In this document: positions 23,938 through 33,209 of the stretch, in pieces
Position numbering within the stretch: the first letter of the stretch is position 1
How the letters are laid out: each line of letters starts with the position of its first letter
Translations under genes and position numbers: made by a program
Notes under the pieces: generated by a model
What the model saw: only the letters and a program-made list of their open reading frames with translations
Databases searched by the model: none
What the model was told of the DNA's origin: nothing
Assembly (NCBI RefSeq): GCF_900105985.1
Contig: NZ_FNUB01000005.1
Coordinates: 806,001 to 870,000 of the forward strand
DNA from: Tenacibaculum sp. MAR_2010_89
Lineage (GTDB): Bacteria; Bacteroidota; Bacteroidia; Flavobacteriales; Flavobacteriaceae
Reading direction: 5' to 3'
Length of the DNA: 64,000 nt

Positions 23938-24759
23938 TTAAACTTGTTGGTTTAGCCAATCAACAATGTTTTGTAGCATTTCTTCTTTACATAAATCATT
24001 GTGTAATTCATGATAACCATTTTCATAAAGTTTCAAGGTAGCTGTGTTTGAATTTTCAGCAAAAGCTCTAGTGCCTTTGTAATCAATTATTTTGTCTTCA
24101 ATCCCATGTAATAAAAGCATTGGTGTTTTTAGTAAAGAAGCATTATTAATGGCCCATTCTCCAGAATCTATAAAAGTTAAAGAAAAGTTTGGGCTAATTT
24201 TGTCATGTACCAGAGGGTCGTTAATATATTTCTTAACTTCATTTGCATCTCTAGAAATATCATTAGGATCTAATTCATTACCTAAAGTTATCGATGGAGC
24301 TATTTTTTGCATGATTTTCCCAAGAGAAATTTTCCATTTTGGTGGTTGAAAAGCTAATTTTAAAAAGGGGCTAGTAGCAATCACACCTTGTAAATTATGT
24401 TTTTTACGTAACGTGTAATTAATCACAGCATTACCTCCCATGGAATGACCGTATAAAAAAACTTTTTTGTTTCCAAAAATGTCTTTGGCTTTATCAATTA
24501 ATTTTGAAACGCTTTCTAAAACAGCATTGTAATTAGGATTATGACCTCTTTTGCCAGTTGTTTTACCATGTCCAAAATGATCAAAAGTTATTACTCCAAA
24601 ATCATTATCAGTTAGTTTTTTAGCAACGTGAGTGTAGCGTCCAGAGTGTTCTCCCATCCCATGAATAATTACTACTATAGCTTTTGTTTTTTTGGGTTTC
24701 CAAAATTGACCAAAAAAATTAGTTTTATGATAATTGAAATTAAACTCTTGATGTGTCAT
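23938..24759 (-). CDS. Alpha/beta hydrolase, monoacylglycerol lipase-like
   Basis: 273 residues. HGMGEHSGRY oxyanion region, nucleophile elbow GHSMGG, acid in HGIEDKIID and the catalytic His in NGYHELHND. The sequence layout is that of lysophospholipase/monoacylglycerol lipase serine hydrolases. No signal peptide, so cytosolic. Substrate not determinable. In a minus-strand operon with tilS and a 77-residue protein. Confidence 0.9.
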   Translation of the reverse strand: MTHQEFNFNYHKTNFFGQFWKPKKTKAIVVIIHGMGEHSGRYTHVAKKLTDNDFGVITFDHFGHGKTTGKRGHNPNYNAVLESVSKLIDKAKDIFGNKKVFLYGHSMGGNAVINYTLRKKHNLQGVIATSPFLKLAFQPPKWKISLGKIMQKIAPSITLGNELDPNDISRDANEVKKYINDPLVHDKISPNFSLTFIDSGEWAINNASLLKTPMLLLHGIEDKIIDYKGTRAFAENSNTATLKLYENGYHELHNDLCKEEMLQNIVDWLNQQV

Positions 24760-24762
24760 AAA

Positions 24763-24996
24763 TTATTGTTTTTGCAACCATTGTCTAATCTCTTTTCTTA
24801 AAGATTGTTCTGGTCTTGGTAGTGGAATTGTTCTACCAAATTGTTTACTTCGTTTAAATTTTGAGAATGTAATTTTTAGTTGTTTCCAATCTTCAGGATA
24901 TGTTTCTAAAAACATATTAAAAAAACTTTGTTCATTAGCTGTTCCTTCAATTTTAGAAAGTACATGATTAAATTTCTTCTCTTGCTCTATGATCAT
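24763..24996 (-). CDS. Small conserved-looking hypothetical protein
   Basis: 77 residues, basic, no signal or membrane helix. Phrases such as FLETYPEDWKQLKITFSKFKR and a C-terminal RKEIRQWLQKQ suggest a helical cytosolic protein. It sits 3 bp upstream of the hydrolase and 24 bp downstream of the PabB-like gene on the same strand, so it is real by context. Function unknown. Confidence 0.75.
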   Translation of the reverse strand: MIIEQEKKFNHVLSKIEGTANEQSFFNMFLETYPEDWKQLKITFSKFKRSKQFGRTIPLPRPEQSLRKEIRQWLQKQ

Positions 24997-25020
24997 ATTT
25001 TTTAGTAAATATAAGTAAAA

Positions 25021-26331
25021 CTACTTTGAGTTAAGTAAAACGTATTTCATTGCTTTTGCTTTTAATAAGCATTCTTCATACTCTTTTTCAGGAATTGATT
25101 TAGCAGTAATAGCTCCTCCTACTGAATAAGAAACGTATTTTTCATCAGCGTTATATAGAATACTACGAATTACAACATTGAAATCAAAATCACCTTCAGG
25201 AGTAAAATACCCAACAGTTCCTGAATATAACCCTCGTTTAGTTTCTTCTAATTCTTCAATGATTTTCATAGCAGATACTTTTGGTGCTCCGGTCATACTT
25301 CCCATTGGAAAAGTATCTTTGATAACATCCACAGGATGTGTTGTTGAATTTATTTCAGAAACGATTGTTGAAATCATTTGATGTACTTGCTTAAACGAGT
25401 ATACTTTACATAATTCTTCAACGATAACACTTCCTTTTTTAGCTGTTTTTGATAAGTCGTTTCTAACTAAATCAACAATCATGATATTCTCAGAGCGTTC
25501 CTTTTCATCACGAGCTAAATCAAAAGCAATTTTATCGTCATCTATTTTGTTAATTAAACGTTTGGCCGTGCCTTTTATCGGTTGAGAAATAATTTTATTA
25601 CCTTCTTTTTTAATATACCTTTCAGGGGTTGCTGATAATAAATAAAGATTCTCATGTTTAAAGAAAGTAGCAAAAGGAGGTTCAGAAATTTCGTTTAAAT
25701 GAGTATATATATGATGAGGATCAATATTGGTGTTTTCTGCATAAAATTCTTGACAAAAATTAGCCTCATAAATATCACCTCGATGAATATGTTTTAATAC
25801 TTGAGAAACTTTTTTATGGTATTCGTCTTTATGAATTCTAAGTTTTATTTTAATATTATTTTCTTGTGATGTGTCTTTATTGGGTAAATTAATGTTTGTT
25901 TCAAAAATTTCTTCATAATCCTCTTCTAATTCATCATCAATCATTTGTAAATAATGAAATTCAACTGTATTACCTTTTATAAAAATTATTTTTTGAGGTT
26001 GAAAAAAATACAAATCAGGAAAATGAAGGCCATCGAAATTTTTAGAATGTAGTTTTTCTACATTGTTTTTAACATCATAAGAAATATATCCAAATATATA
26101 ATCATTAGTATACGATTGGTATTCTTTTAATTTATTAAAAGCTTCATGATAGTCAGTTTTGATAGCTGTAAACTCATCAACAGCAAGAGCACTATCAAAA
26201 GAGCTATATGTTTGATCATGGTTATTAGAATCTAACCAAATTGCAGTTTCAAATTGTTTAGCCCAAAGAAATAGTTGTTTTTTAAATACTATTGGGTTTT
26301 CTATTGAAAATTTACGAATTACTCTTAACAT
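25021..26331 (-). CDS. Anthranilate/aminodeoxychorismate synthase component I family
   Basis: 436 residues of the chorismate-binding family. Signature regions: GDIYEANFCQEF, PIKGTAKR, ENIMIVDLVRNDLS and FPMGSMTGAPKVSAMKIIEELE. The isolated position away from trp genes and the length favour PabB (aminodeoxychorismate synthase, folate pathway) over TrpE. The N-terminal ~100 residues are divergent. The PIKGT lysine is typical of PabB enzymes that form a covalent intermediate. Confidence 0.88.
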   Translation of the reverse strand: MLRVIRKFSIENPIVFKKQLFLWAKQFETAIWLDSNNHDQTYSSFDSALAVDEFTAIKTDYHEAFNKLKEYQSYTNDYIFGYISYDVKNNVEKLHSKNFDGLHFPDLYFFQPQKIIFIKGNTVEFHYLQMIDDELEEDYEEIFETNINLPNKDTSQENNIKIKLRIHKDEYHKKVSQVLKHIHRGDIYEANFCQEFYAENTNIDPHHIYTHLNEISEPPFATFFKHENLYLLSATPERYIKKEGNKIISQPIKGTAKRLINKIDDDKIAFDLARDEKERSENIMIVDLVRNDLSKTAKKGSVIVEELCKVYSFKQVHQMISTIVSEINSTTHPVDVIKDTFPMGSMTGAPKVSAMKIIEELEETKRGLYSGTVGYFTPEGDFDFNVVIRSILYNADEKYVSYSVGGAITAKSIPEKEYEECLLKAKAMKYVLLNSK

Positions 26332-26450
26332 TATGCAAAAATAAGAAACCGAATAGAAACTTAAATGTAATAAGGGTTTTTCTTGTGGATTATCTTTAAA
26401 ACTATAATTAATACTTTATCGCTACATTTATAGCTGTTAAAAAGTATTTT

Positions 26451-27677
26451 ATGATTAAAAATTGGCTTAAAAACATAGGTCCAGGAACTTTAGTTGCGGC
26501 TGCTTTTATAGGTCCAGGAACTGTAACACTATGTACGTTAGCTGGAGTTAATTTCGGAATGAATTTATTGTGGGCTATGTTGGTGTCAATTATAGCCACA
26601 ATTATATTACAAGAAATGGCTGCCAGATTAGGTATTATTTCTCAAAAAGGACTTTCTGAAGTTATTAGAAGTGAGATTAACAATCCTTTTTTAAGACAGA
26701 TAATAACAGTTTTAATTTTATCAGCAATAGTAATAGGAAATGCTTCTTATGAAGCAGGTAATATTAGTGGAGGAATTTTAGGTTTAGAAACCGTTTTTGG
26801 GAAAATGATATTAGAAATTGGAGGTGTTTCAATTAACTTTATGAGTGTTTTTATTGGTGTGATTGCTTTTGCATTGTTATTTATTGGCAACTATAAATTT
26901 TTAGAAAAAACATTGATAACTCTAGTTTTACTAATGAGTTTTTCTTTTTTAATTACTGCATTAATAACAAAACCCAATTTAGTAGAAATATTAAAAGGGT
27001 TGTTTGTTCCTAAATTTCCTGAAGAAAGTTTACTAACTATTATAGGTTTAATAGGTACTACTGTAGTTCCGTATAATTTGTTTTTACATGCATCTTTAGT
27101 TAAAGAAAAATGGAAAATAGCTGATGAGTTAACTTTCGCAAAAAAAGATACTATAATTTCTATAATTTTGGGAGGATTAGTGTCAATAGCAATTATCATT
27201 TCTGCTGCATCAATCCAAACTAATAGTGTTGGGAGTGTTACAGATTTAGCAAAAAGTTTAGCGCCTTTATATGGAGAGTTTGCAAAATATTTTTTAGCAT
27301 TAGGAATGTTTGCTGCAGGAATAACATCGGCAATAACAGCTCCTTTAGCTGCGGCTTATGTTGCTAAAGGTTGTTTAGGTTGGAGTGGTGGATTAAAATC
27401 TAATAAATTTAGAATGGTCTGGATATTTATATTGTTTCTGGGAGTGTTGTTCTCTTCATTTGGGATTAAACCGATTGAAATTATAAAATTTGCACAAGTA
27501 GCTAATGGAATGTTGCTACCAGTAATAGCAGGTGTGTTATTGTGGATAATGAATAAGAAATCTGTGTTAGGTAAATACAGTAATACAAAAACTCAAAATA
27601 TTTTTGGGATTATTATACTTGTGTTTAGTGTTTTTTTAGGGGTTAAAAGTATACTAAAAGTACTCAATGTTTTTTAA
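26451..27677 (+). CDS. Nramp-family divalent metal transporter
   Basis: 408 residues, about 11 membrane helices. N-terminal GPGTLVAAAFIGPGTVT corresponds to the Nramp helix-1 region, but the canonical metal-binding DPGN is replaced by GPGT, so metal selectivity may be altered. It is the first gene of an operon with pxpABC (1 bp before pxpA). Bacillus subtilis also carries an Nramp-like gene (ycsG) beside ycsF and kipI/kipA, so the linkage is ancient. Confidence 0.88.
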   Translation: MIKNWLKNIGPGTLVAAAFIGPGTVTLCTLAGVNFGMNLLWAMLVSIIATIILQEMAARLGIISQKGLSEVIRSEINNPFLRQIITVLILSAIVIGNASYEAGNISGGILGLETVFGKMILEIGGVSINFMSVFIGVIAFALLFIGNYKFLEKTLITLVLLMSFSFLITALITKPNLVEILKGLFVPKFPEESLLTIIGLIGTTVVPYNLFLHASLVKEKWKIADELTFAKKDTIISIILGGLVSIAIIISAASIQTNSVGSVTDLAKSLAPLYGEFAKYFLALGMFAAGITSAITAPLAAAYVAKGCLGWSGGLKSNKFRMVWIFILFLGVLFSSFGIKPIEIIKFAQVANGMLLPVIAGVLLWIMNKKSVLGKYSNTKTQNIFGIIILVFSVFLGVKSILKVLNVF

Positions 27678-27678
27678 T

Positions 27679-28410
27679 ATGAAAATAGATATAAATTGTG
27701 ATGTGGGTGAAGGTGTTGGTAATGAGGAGTTGTTAATGCCTTACATATCATCTTGTAATATTGCATGTACAGCTCATGCAGGTACTATTGAAACAATTGA
27801 TGCTGTTATACAATTAGCAAAAGAAAATAATGTTAAAATAGGAGCGCATCCTTCATTTCCAGATAAAGAAAATTTTGGAAGAAAAATAATGGATATTTCT
27901 ACTATAGAGCTTCAAAAAAGTGTTGAGTGGCAAATTAACTTACTTAAAGAAAGAGTAAAGATTCAAAAAAGTGAATTGAATCACATAAAATTTCATGGAG
28001 CTTTATACAATTTAGTAGCTAAAAATAAAGAAATAGCTGAAGTAGTTATTCAGTCAATATTAAAAGTAAGTCCAGCTACTTTTTTATATGTTCCTTTTAA
28101 TTCTAAAATAGCTGAGATAGCAGAAAAAGAAAATATTAAAATTAAGTATGAAGCATTTGCTGACAGAAATTACAATGATGATTCAACGTTAGTTTCTAGA
28201 AGTTTATCTAATGCTGTTATAAATGATAAAAGTAAAGCTTTTAACCATGTTTTTAGAATGCTCTCATTAGGAGAATTGAAAACAACTAATGGAAAACTGA
28301 TAAAAATAAAAGCAGATACTTTTTGTGTGCATGGAGATACTGAAAATGCGATAGAATTAGTGAGTTATATTTATAAATCAATGCAGAAAAAAGGAATTAC
28401 TATTGCTTAA
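27679..28410 (+). CDS. pxpA: 5-oxoprolinase subunit A
   Basis: 243 residues from the ATG at 27679, which begins the family-typical MKIDINCDVGEG. The in-frame ATG at 27667 would overlap the transporter. LamB/YcsF fold with conserved His/Asp residues in GAHPSFPD and FHGALYN. With PxpB and PxpC it hydrolyses 5-oxoproline to glutamate using ATP. Overlaps pxpB by 8 bp. Confidence 0.94.
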   Translation: MKIDINCDVGEGVGNEELLMPYISSCNIACTAHAGTIETIDAVIQLAKENNVKIGAHPSFPDKENFGRKIMDISTIELQKSVEWQINLLKERVKIQKSELNHIKFHGALYNLVAKNKEIAEVVIQSILKVSPATFLYVPFNSKIAEIAEKENIKIKYEAFADRNYNDDSTLVSRSLSNAVINDKSKAFNHVFRMLSLGELKTTNGKLIKIKADTFCVHGDTENAIELVSYIYKSMQKKGITIA

Positions 28411-29134
28411 AGTATTATCATATAAACCATTTGGGGTAAAAGCTATTTTGATAGAGTGGGAGGCTAGAATTAGTACTGTTATTTTAAATGACATCATTAA
28501 TTTTAAAACTAAAATTAGTTTTTCAAAAAATGATGTTTTAGATGATTGTATTGTTGGGTATCATTCATTAACTCTTGTTTATAAAGAAAGAATCAATGAT
28601 TTTTTAAGAGAAGTAGAGTCGTTGAAGAGATTAAGTTTAATAGAAGATATAAAGAATAGTACAGCGAAATATATTTGGGAGATACCAGTTTGTTATGATC
28701 TTCAGTTTGGAATTGATTTAGAAGAAATGTCTAGAGTAAAAAATATAAATATAGATGAAATTATAAAGTTTCATACTCAAAATTTATATACTGTATATTT
28801 TATTGGTTTTTTACCTGGTTTTTTATATTTAGGAGGATTAAACAAAATACTTTATATGAACCGTAAAGCTACACCAAGGTTAGAGGTTTTTGAAGGAGCT
28901 GTTGCTATAGGAGGAAATCAAACAGGTGTTTATCCATCTAAAAGTCCAGGAGGATGGAATATATTAGGAAAAACTCCAGTTTTGTTTTTTAATCATAATA
29001 ATAGTACTCCATGTTTTGCTAAATCAGGAGATAAAATTCGTTTTAAGCCTGTCAACTTAGAAGAGTTTAAAAAGCTTGAAAAAGAAATAAAAAATGGGAA
29101 CTATATACCTGTAAAAGAAATAATTTATGATTAA
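28403..29134 (+). CDS. pxpB: 5-oxoprolinase subunit B (KipI-like)
   Basis: 243 residues from a TTG start overlapping the pxpA stop; translational coupling is likely. Carboxyltransferase subdomain C/D motifs: FLPGFLYLGGL, PRLEVFEGAVAIGGNQTGVYPSKSPGGWNILG. Forms the PxpBC heterodimer. Overlaps pxpC by 8 bp. Confidence 0.93.
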   Translation: MLKVLSYKPFGVKAILIEWEARISTVILNDIINFKTKISFSKNDVLDDCIVGYHSLTLVYKERINDFLREVESLKRLSLIEDIKNSTAKYIWEIPVCYDLQFGIDLEEMSRVKNINIDEIIKFHTQNLYTVYFIGFLPGFLYLGGLNKILYMNRKATPRLEVFEGAVAIGGNQTGVYPSKSPGGWNILGKTPVLFFNHNNSTPCFAKSGDKIRFKPVNLEEFKKLEKEIKNGNYIPVKEIIYD

Positions 29135-29972
29135 AGTTTTATCTGCAGGTTTTTATACAACTATTCAGGACTTAGGAAGGGTTGGATATGGAAGTTTTGG
29201 CTTGCCAATCTCTGGAGCTATGGATTTTTATTCAGCTAAACTTTCAAATTTTTTACTAAATAATAATGTTAATGATGCAGTGTTAGAAGTTGTTTATGGT
29301 GGATGTAAATTATTGTTTGAAAATGATACTATTGTAAGTGTAACTGGTGCAGATTTTTCAGTTAAAATAAATGAGAATGAAGTGACTATGAATACAGCTT
29401 TGTTTATTGAGAAGGGAAGTGTTTTGTCTTTTGGAAAAAGAGGTTATGGAGTGAGAACTTATATTGGGGTTAAAGGAGGAATTCGTTCTGAAAAGTTATT
29501 TGGAAGTAGGAGTATGTATAAAGGCATAACATCTAGTTTTAAAATTAATAAAGGAGTACAATTGCCAATTATTCAATTGGGTAAAACAAATGAAAAAAGT
29601 TTTTCAAAGATAAAAATAGATGGAAGCTTTTTTTTGTCTAAAAATATAGAATGTAATGAAGGTCCTGAATTTAGTTTATTATCTAAAAAAGAAAAAATGA
29701 ATTTATTTAGAATGATATTTACAATTTCGTCAGATAATAATAGAATGGGATACAGATTAGAAGAAAAAATTAATAATACTTTGCCTTCAATGTTAACATC
29801 TGCAGTTTTACCAGGAACTGTTCAGTTAACACCATCAGGAACACTTATTGTTTTAATGAAAGATAGTCAAATTACTGGTGGATATCCAAGGGTTTTGCAA
29901 TTAACTGAAGAAGGAATAAGTAAATTGGCTCAAAAAACAACGGGAGACCGTTTTCAATTTAAAATAGTATAA
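29127..29972 (+). CDS. pxpC: 5-oxoprolinase subunit C (KipA-like)
   Basis: 281 residues, biotin-dependent carboxyltransferase-like fold. Motifs at the N-terminus (TTIQDLGRVGYGSFG, SGAMD) and C-terminus (GTVQLTPSGT, GGYPRV). Last gene of the operon, followed by a strong terminator. Confidence 0.93.
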   Translation: MIKVLSAGFYTTIQDLGRVGYGSFGLPISGAMDFYSAKLSNFLLNNNVNDAVLEVVYGGCKLLFENDTIVSVTGADFSVKINENEVTMNTALFIEKGSVLSFGKRGYGVRTYIGVKGGIRSEKLFGSRSMYKGITSSFKINKGVQLPIIQLGKTNEKSFSKIKIDGSFFLSKNIECNEGPEFSLLSKKEKMNLFRMIFTISSDNNRMGYRLEEKINNTLPSMLTSAVLPGTVQLTPSGTLIVLMKDSQITGGYPRVLQLTEEGISKLAQKTTGDRFQFKIV

Positions 29973-29973
29973 A

Positions 29974-30003
29974 AAAAACCTCGCAATGAGCGAGGTTTTT
30001 TTA
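29974..30003. terminator. Bidirectional terminator between pxpC and hppA
   Basis: AAAACCTCGC/GCGAGGTTTT with a 5-base loop, A and T runs on either side. Confidence 0.85.
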
Positions 30004-30013
30004 TACTATGAAA

Positions 30014-32464
30014 TTAACTTTTGTTTTTTGGTTTATGAAGGATTACCATTTTTTGAGTTTCTCCTTTAGAGCTGTCTAATTTAAAATGCTTTTCTCCATG
30101 AATTCCTTTTCCCTTCATGTTTTCAATCTTATTTTCAACCTCTTCCAAGGAACCTTCAATTATTTCTTTTTTAGTTTTTTCAACACCATTTTCTGTGTAA
30201 GTTGTTGTAATAACTGCTTTAGCTAAATCATCATTTTTAACAGTAAGATTAACTTCTTTTTTTATCTTTTCTGAAGCATGACTGTCAGTGGTTGAGTGTC
30301 CTCCTAATATTGGAGCAATTACTAATCCTATTAAACATGTTAACTTAATTAAAATATTCATAGATGGTCCTGAAGTGTCTTTAAATGGATCACCTACTGT
30401 ATCACCTGTAACTGCAGCTTTATGTGCGTCAGAACCTTTGTATGTCATTTCTCCGTTGATTTCTACGCCAGCTTCAAAAGATTTTTTTGCATTGTCCCAA
30501 GCACCTCCTGCATTGTTTTGGAAAATAGCCCATAATACACCACTAACAGTAACACCAGCCATATAACCACCTAGCATTTCAGCAATCGCCATGTTGTTCA
30601 TTCCAAAAATCATAGGAACGAAAGCGATAATTAAAGGGAAACCGATAGTTAATAATCCTGGTAACATCATTTCTTTTAAAGAAGCTTCGGTAGAAATAGC
30701 TACACATTTGTCATATTCAGGTTTACCAGTACCTTCCATTATACCTGGAATGTCTTTAAATTGACGACGAACTTCTTGTACCATTTCCATTGCAGCTTTA
30801 CCAACAGCGTTCATAGCTAAAGCGGAAAAAACAACAGGTACCATACCTCCAACAAACAACATAGCTAATACTGGAGCTTTAAAAATATTAATACCATCAA
30901 TGCCTGTAAAAGTAACATAAGCAGCAAATAAAGCTAATGAAGTTAATGCAGCAGAAGCAATAGCGAAACCTTTACCCGTTGCAGCAGTTGTATTACCAAC
31001 TGAATCTAAAATATCTGTACGTTCTCTAACGATTGGTTCTTGCTCACTCATTTCAGCAATACCACCAGCATTATCAGCAATAGGCCCAAAAGCGTCAATA
31101 GCTAATTGCATAGCAGTTGTAGCCATCATAGCAGAAGCAGCTAATGCAACTCCATAAAAACCTGCGAAAGCATAAGATGCCCAAATAGCACCTGCAAATA
31201 ATAATACAGAAGGAAATGTAGATATCATTCCTGTAGCTAAACCAGCTATAATATTTGTTCCTGCACCAGTGCTAGATTGTTGTACTATCTTTAAAATAGG
31301 CGATTTCCCTAATCCTGTATAATATTCGGTAACAGAAGAAATAACTGCTCCAACTATTAAACCAACAAGGGTAGCGTAGAAAACTCTCATAGAAGAAATT
31401 TCTTGCAATCCTTCTCCAAAAAACTCCATGTTCATTGTTTCTGGTAACATCCATGTTACAAGTCCATAGCAAGAAATAGCAACTAAAGCAATAGATGTCC
31501 AGTTTCCTTTGTTTAAAGCTCCCATTACTTGAGACTCTTTAGCATCATTGCTTTTTATTTTAACAAGCATTGTTCCAATAATAGAAATAATGATTCCAGC
31601 CCCAGCAATTGCCATAGGTAATAAAATTGGACCTATTCCGCCAAAAGCATCTGAAATAGAACCTCCCATGTCTTTAATTACATAGTTACCTAAAACCATT
31701 GCTGCTAAAACTGTAGCAACATATGACCCAAATAAGTCAGCACCCATTCCAGCAACATCACCAACATTATCACCAACATTATCAGCAATTGTAGCAGGGT
31801 TACGAGGGTCATCTTCAGGAATACCAGCTTCTACCTTACCAACTAAGTCAGCACCAACATCAGCTGCTTTTGTATATATACCTCCACCAACACGAGCAAA
31901 TAAAGCTATAGATTCAGCACCTAAAGAAAAGCCTGCTAAGGTTTCTAAAACTATTGTCATGTCCATTGTATTTGTCCATGAGCCCCCCATAAAAAAGTGA
32001 AAGAAGAAGATGAAAAATGCAGTTAAACCTAAAACAGCCAAGCCTGCAACACCTAATCCCATTACGGTACCTCCATCAAATGATATTTTTAGAGCATTTG
32101 GTAAACTAGTTCGTGCTGCTTGAGTTGTTCTAACGTTAGTTTTAGTAGCTATTTTCATTCCTATATTTCCTGCATAGGCAGAAAAAACGGCTCCAAATAT
32201 AAAAGCGACAACGATTAACCAGTGGGTTGTAGGTACAATGAAGGAAACAATTGCTAGTAATACACTAACAATTATTACGAATATTGCTAAAAGTCTATAT
32301 TCTGCGTTTAAAAAGGCTAAAGCTCCTTCGTAAATATGATCTGAAATTTCTTTCATTTTTCCATCACCTGCATCCTGTTTCATCACCCAAGCCTTTTTAA
32401 AGACCATATAAATTAAACCTAAAGATGCCATTATTATTGGCATCCAAATCATCATTGATTCCAT
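30014..32464 (-). CDS. hppA: Membrane ion-translocating pyrophosphatase with C-terminal extension
   Basis: 816 residues, about 16 membrane helices. Pyrophosphate-binding cluster near [18 protein letters not shown] and [16 protein letters not shown]. The K+-dependence site reads [10 protein letters not shown], with Ala where K+-independent enzymes have Lys, so a K+-dependent (Na+ or H+ pumping) enzyme is inferred. After the last helix near residue 720 there are about 95 extra hydrophilic residues, absent from ordinary family members. Next gene upstream is the soluble pyrophosphatase. Confidence 0.94.
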   Translation of the reverse strand: MESMMIWMPIIMASLGLIYMVFKKAWVMKQDAGDGKMKEISDHIYEGALAFLNAEYRLLAIFVIIVSVLLAIVSFIVPTTHWLIVVAFIFGAVFSAYAGNIGMKIATKTNVRTTQAARTSLPNALKISFDGGTVMGLGVAGLAVLGLTAFFIFFFHFFMGGSWTNTMDMTIVLETLAGFSLGAESIALFARVGGGIYTKAADVGADLVGKVEAGIPEDDPRNPATIADNVGDNVGDVAGMGADLFGSYVATVLAAMVLGNYVIKDMGGSISDAFGGIGPILLPMAIAGAGIIISIIGTMLVKIKSNDAKESQVMGALNKGNWTSIALVAISCYGLVTWMLPETMNMEFFGEGLQEISSMRVFYATLVGLIVGAVISSVTEYYTGLGKSPILKIVQQSSTGAGTNIIAGLATGMISTFPSVLLFAGAIWASYAFAGFYGVALAASAMMATTAMQLAIDAFGPIADNAGGIAEMSEQEPIVRERTDILDSVGNTTAATGKGFAIASAALTSLALFAAYVTFTGIDGINIFKAPVLAMLFVGGMVPVVFSALAMNAVGKAAMEMVQEVRRQFKDIPGIMEGTGKPEYDKCVAISTEASLKEMMLPGLLTIGFPLIIAFVPMIFGMNNMAIAEMLGGYMAGVTVSGVLWAIFQNNAGGAWDNAKKSFEAGVEINGEMTYKGSDAHKAAVTGDTVGDPFKDTSGPSMNILIKLTCLIGLVIAPILGGHSTTDSHASEKIKKEVNLTVKNDDLAKAVITTTYTENGVEKTKKEIIEGSLEEVENKIENMKGKGIHGEKHFKLDSSKGETQKMVILHKPKNKS

Positions 32465-32526
32465 ATATTATTGTTTGATTAGTTAATTAATGTTCGTAAA
32501 TATAACAAAATCAGCGACTAATAAAA

Positions 32527-32554
32527 AAGCCTTTCAGAACTAACTGAAAGGCTT
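32527..32554 (-). terminator. Terminator of ppa
   Basis: AAGCCTTTCAG/CTGAAAGGCTT, 11-bp stem with a 6-base loop, between ppa and hppA on the minus strand. A run of A on the plus strand gives the U tract. Confidence 0.8.
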
Positions 32555-32579
32555 AATGTATTTTTGAAGAAAAAAATTA

Positions 32580-33107
32580 CTAGATAGTAAAGTTTCCGTT
32601 TGCTTTATGTTCACTGTTTGCGTAACGTTCAATACACTTATCTAAAATTTCATAAGCTTCATTTGCGTCACCCCAATCACCAATATCAACTTTCTTTTTT
32701 TCTAAATCTTTATATACTTGGAAAAAATGTGTAATTTCTTGTTGACGGTGTGGGTTTAAGTCTGATAAATCATTATATCTATTCCAAATTGGATCAGATA
32801 CAGGTACACAAACAATTTTTTCATCTGGACCTTTTTCATCTGCCATATGGAAAACACCAATAGGTTTTACTTCCATAACACACATTGGGAAAGTAGGTTC
32901 TGCACCTAATACTAATACATCTAATGGATCTCCATCTAATGCTAATGTTTCAGGTATAAATCCGTAATCACCAGGATACATCATTGATGAAAATAACATT
33001 CTATCAAAACGTATTTTACCTAAATCAAAATCGTATTCGTATTTATTTCTACTTCCTTTTGGTATTTCTATTAAAACATCTACTGTCTTTCTTTCTTTTG
33101 CAGTCAT
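32580..33107 (-). CDS. ppa: Inorganic pyrophosphatase, family I
   Basis: 175 residues from the ATG at 33107 (MTAKERKTVDV). A longer frame from a TTG at 33146 is rejected because that TTG is inside the -7 promoter box. Motifs: EIPKGSRNKYEYD, YPGDYGFIPETLALDGDPLDVLVLG with the metal-binding aspartates. Cytosolic hydrolysis of pyrophosphate. Confidence 0.95.
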   Translation of the reverse strand: MTAKERKTVDVLIEIPKGSRNKYEYDFDLGKIRFDRMLFSSMMYPGDYGFIPETLALDGDPLDVLVLGAEPTFPMCVMEVKPIGVFHMADEKGPDEKIVCVPVSDPIWNRYNDLSDLNPHRQQEITHFFQVYKDLEKKKVDIGDWGDANEAYEILDKCIERYANSEHKANGNFTI

Positions 33108-33143
33108 ATTACTTAACTTATCTTCGTTTCTAAAATCGGAGTG

Positions 33144-33151
33144 CAAAAGTA
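33144..33151 (-). promoter_or_regulatory. -7 promoter box for ppa
   Basis: TACTTTTG on the minus strand matches TAnnTTTG, 37 bp before the chosen start. It helps to exclude the longer ppa reading. Confidence 0.6.
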
Positions 33152-33209
33152 ATAATTTATTGCTGATTTTATAGTTAAAAACAAGGTTATTTTATGGTTA
33201 AATGTATGG

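Noticed and set aside
32580..33146. Longer 188-residue reading of ppa
   Set aside because: It starts at a TTG that is part of a TAnnTTTG promoter box, so the transcript would begin downstream of it.
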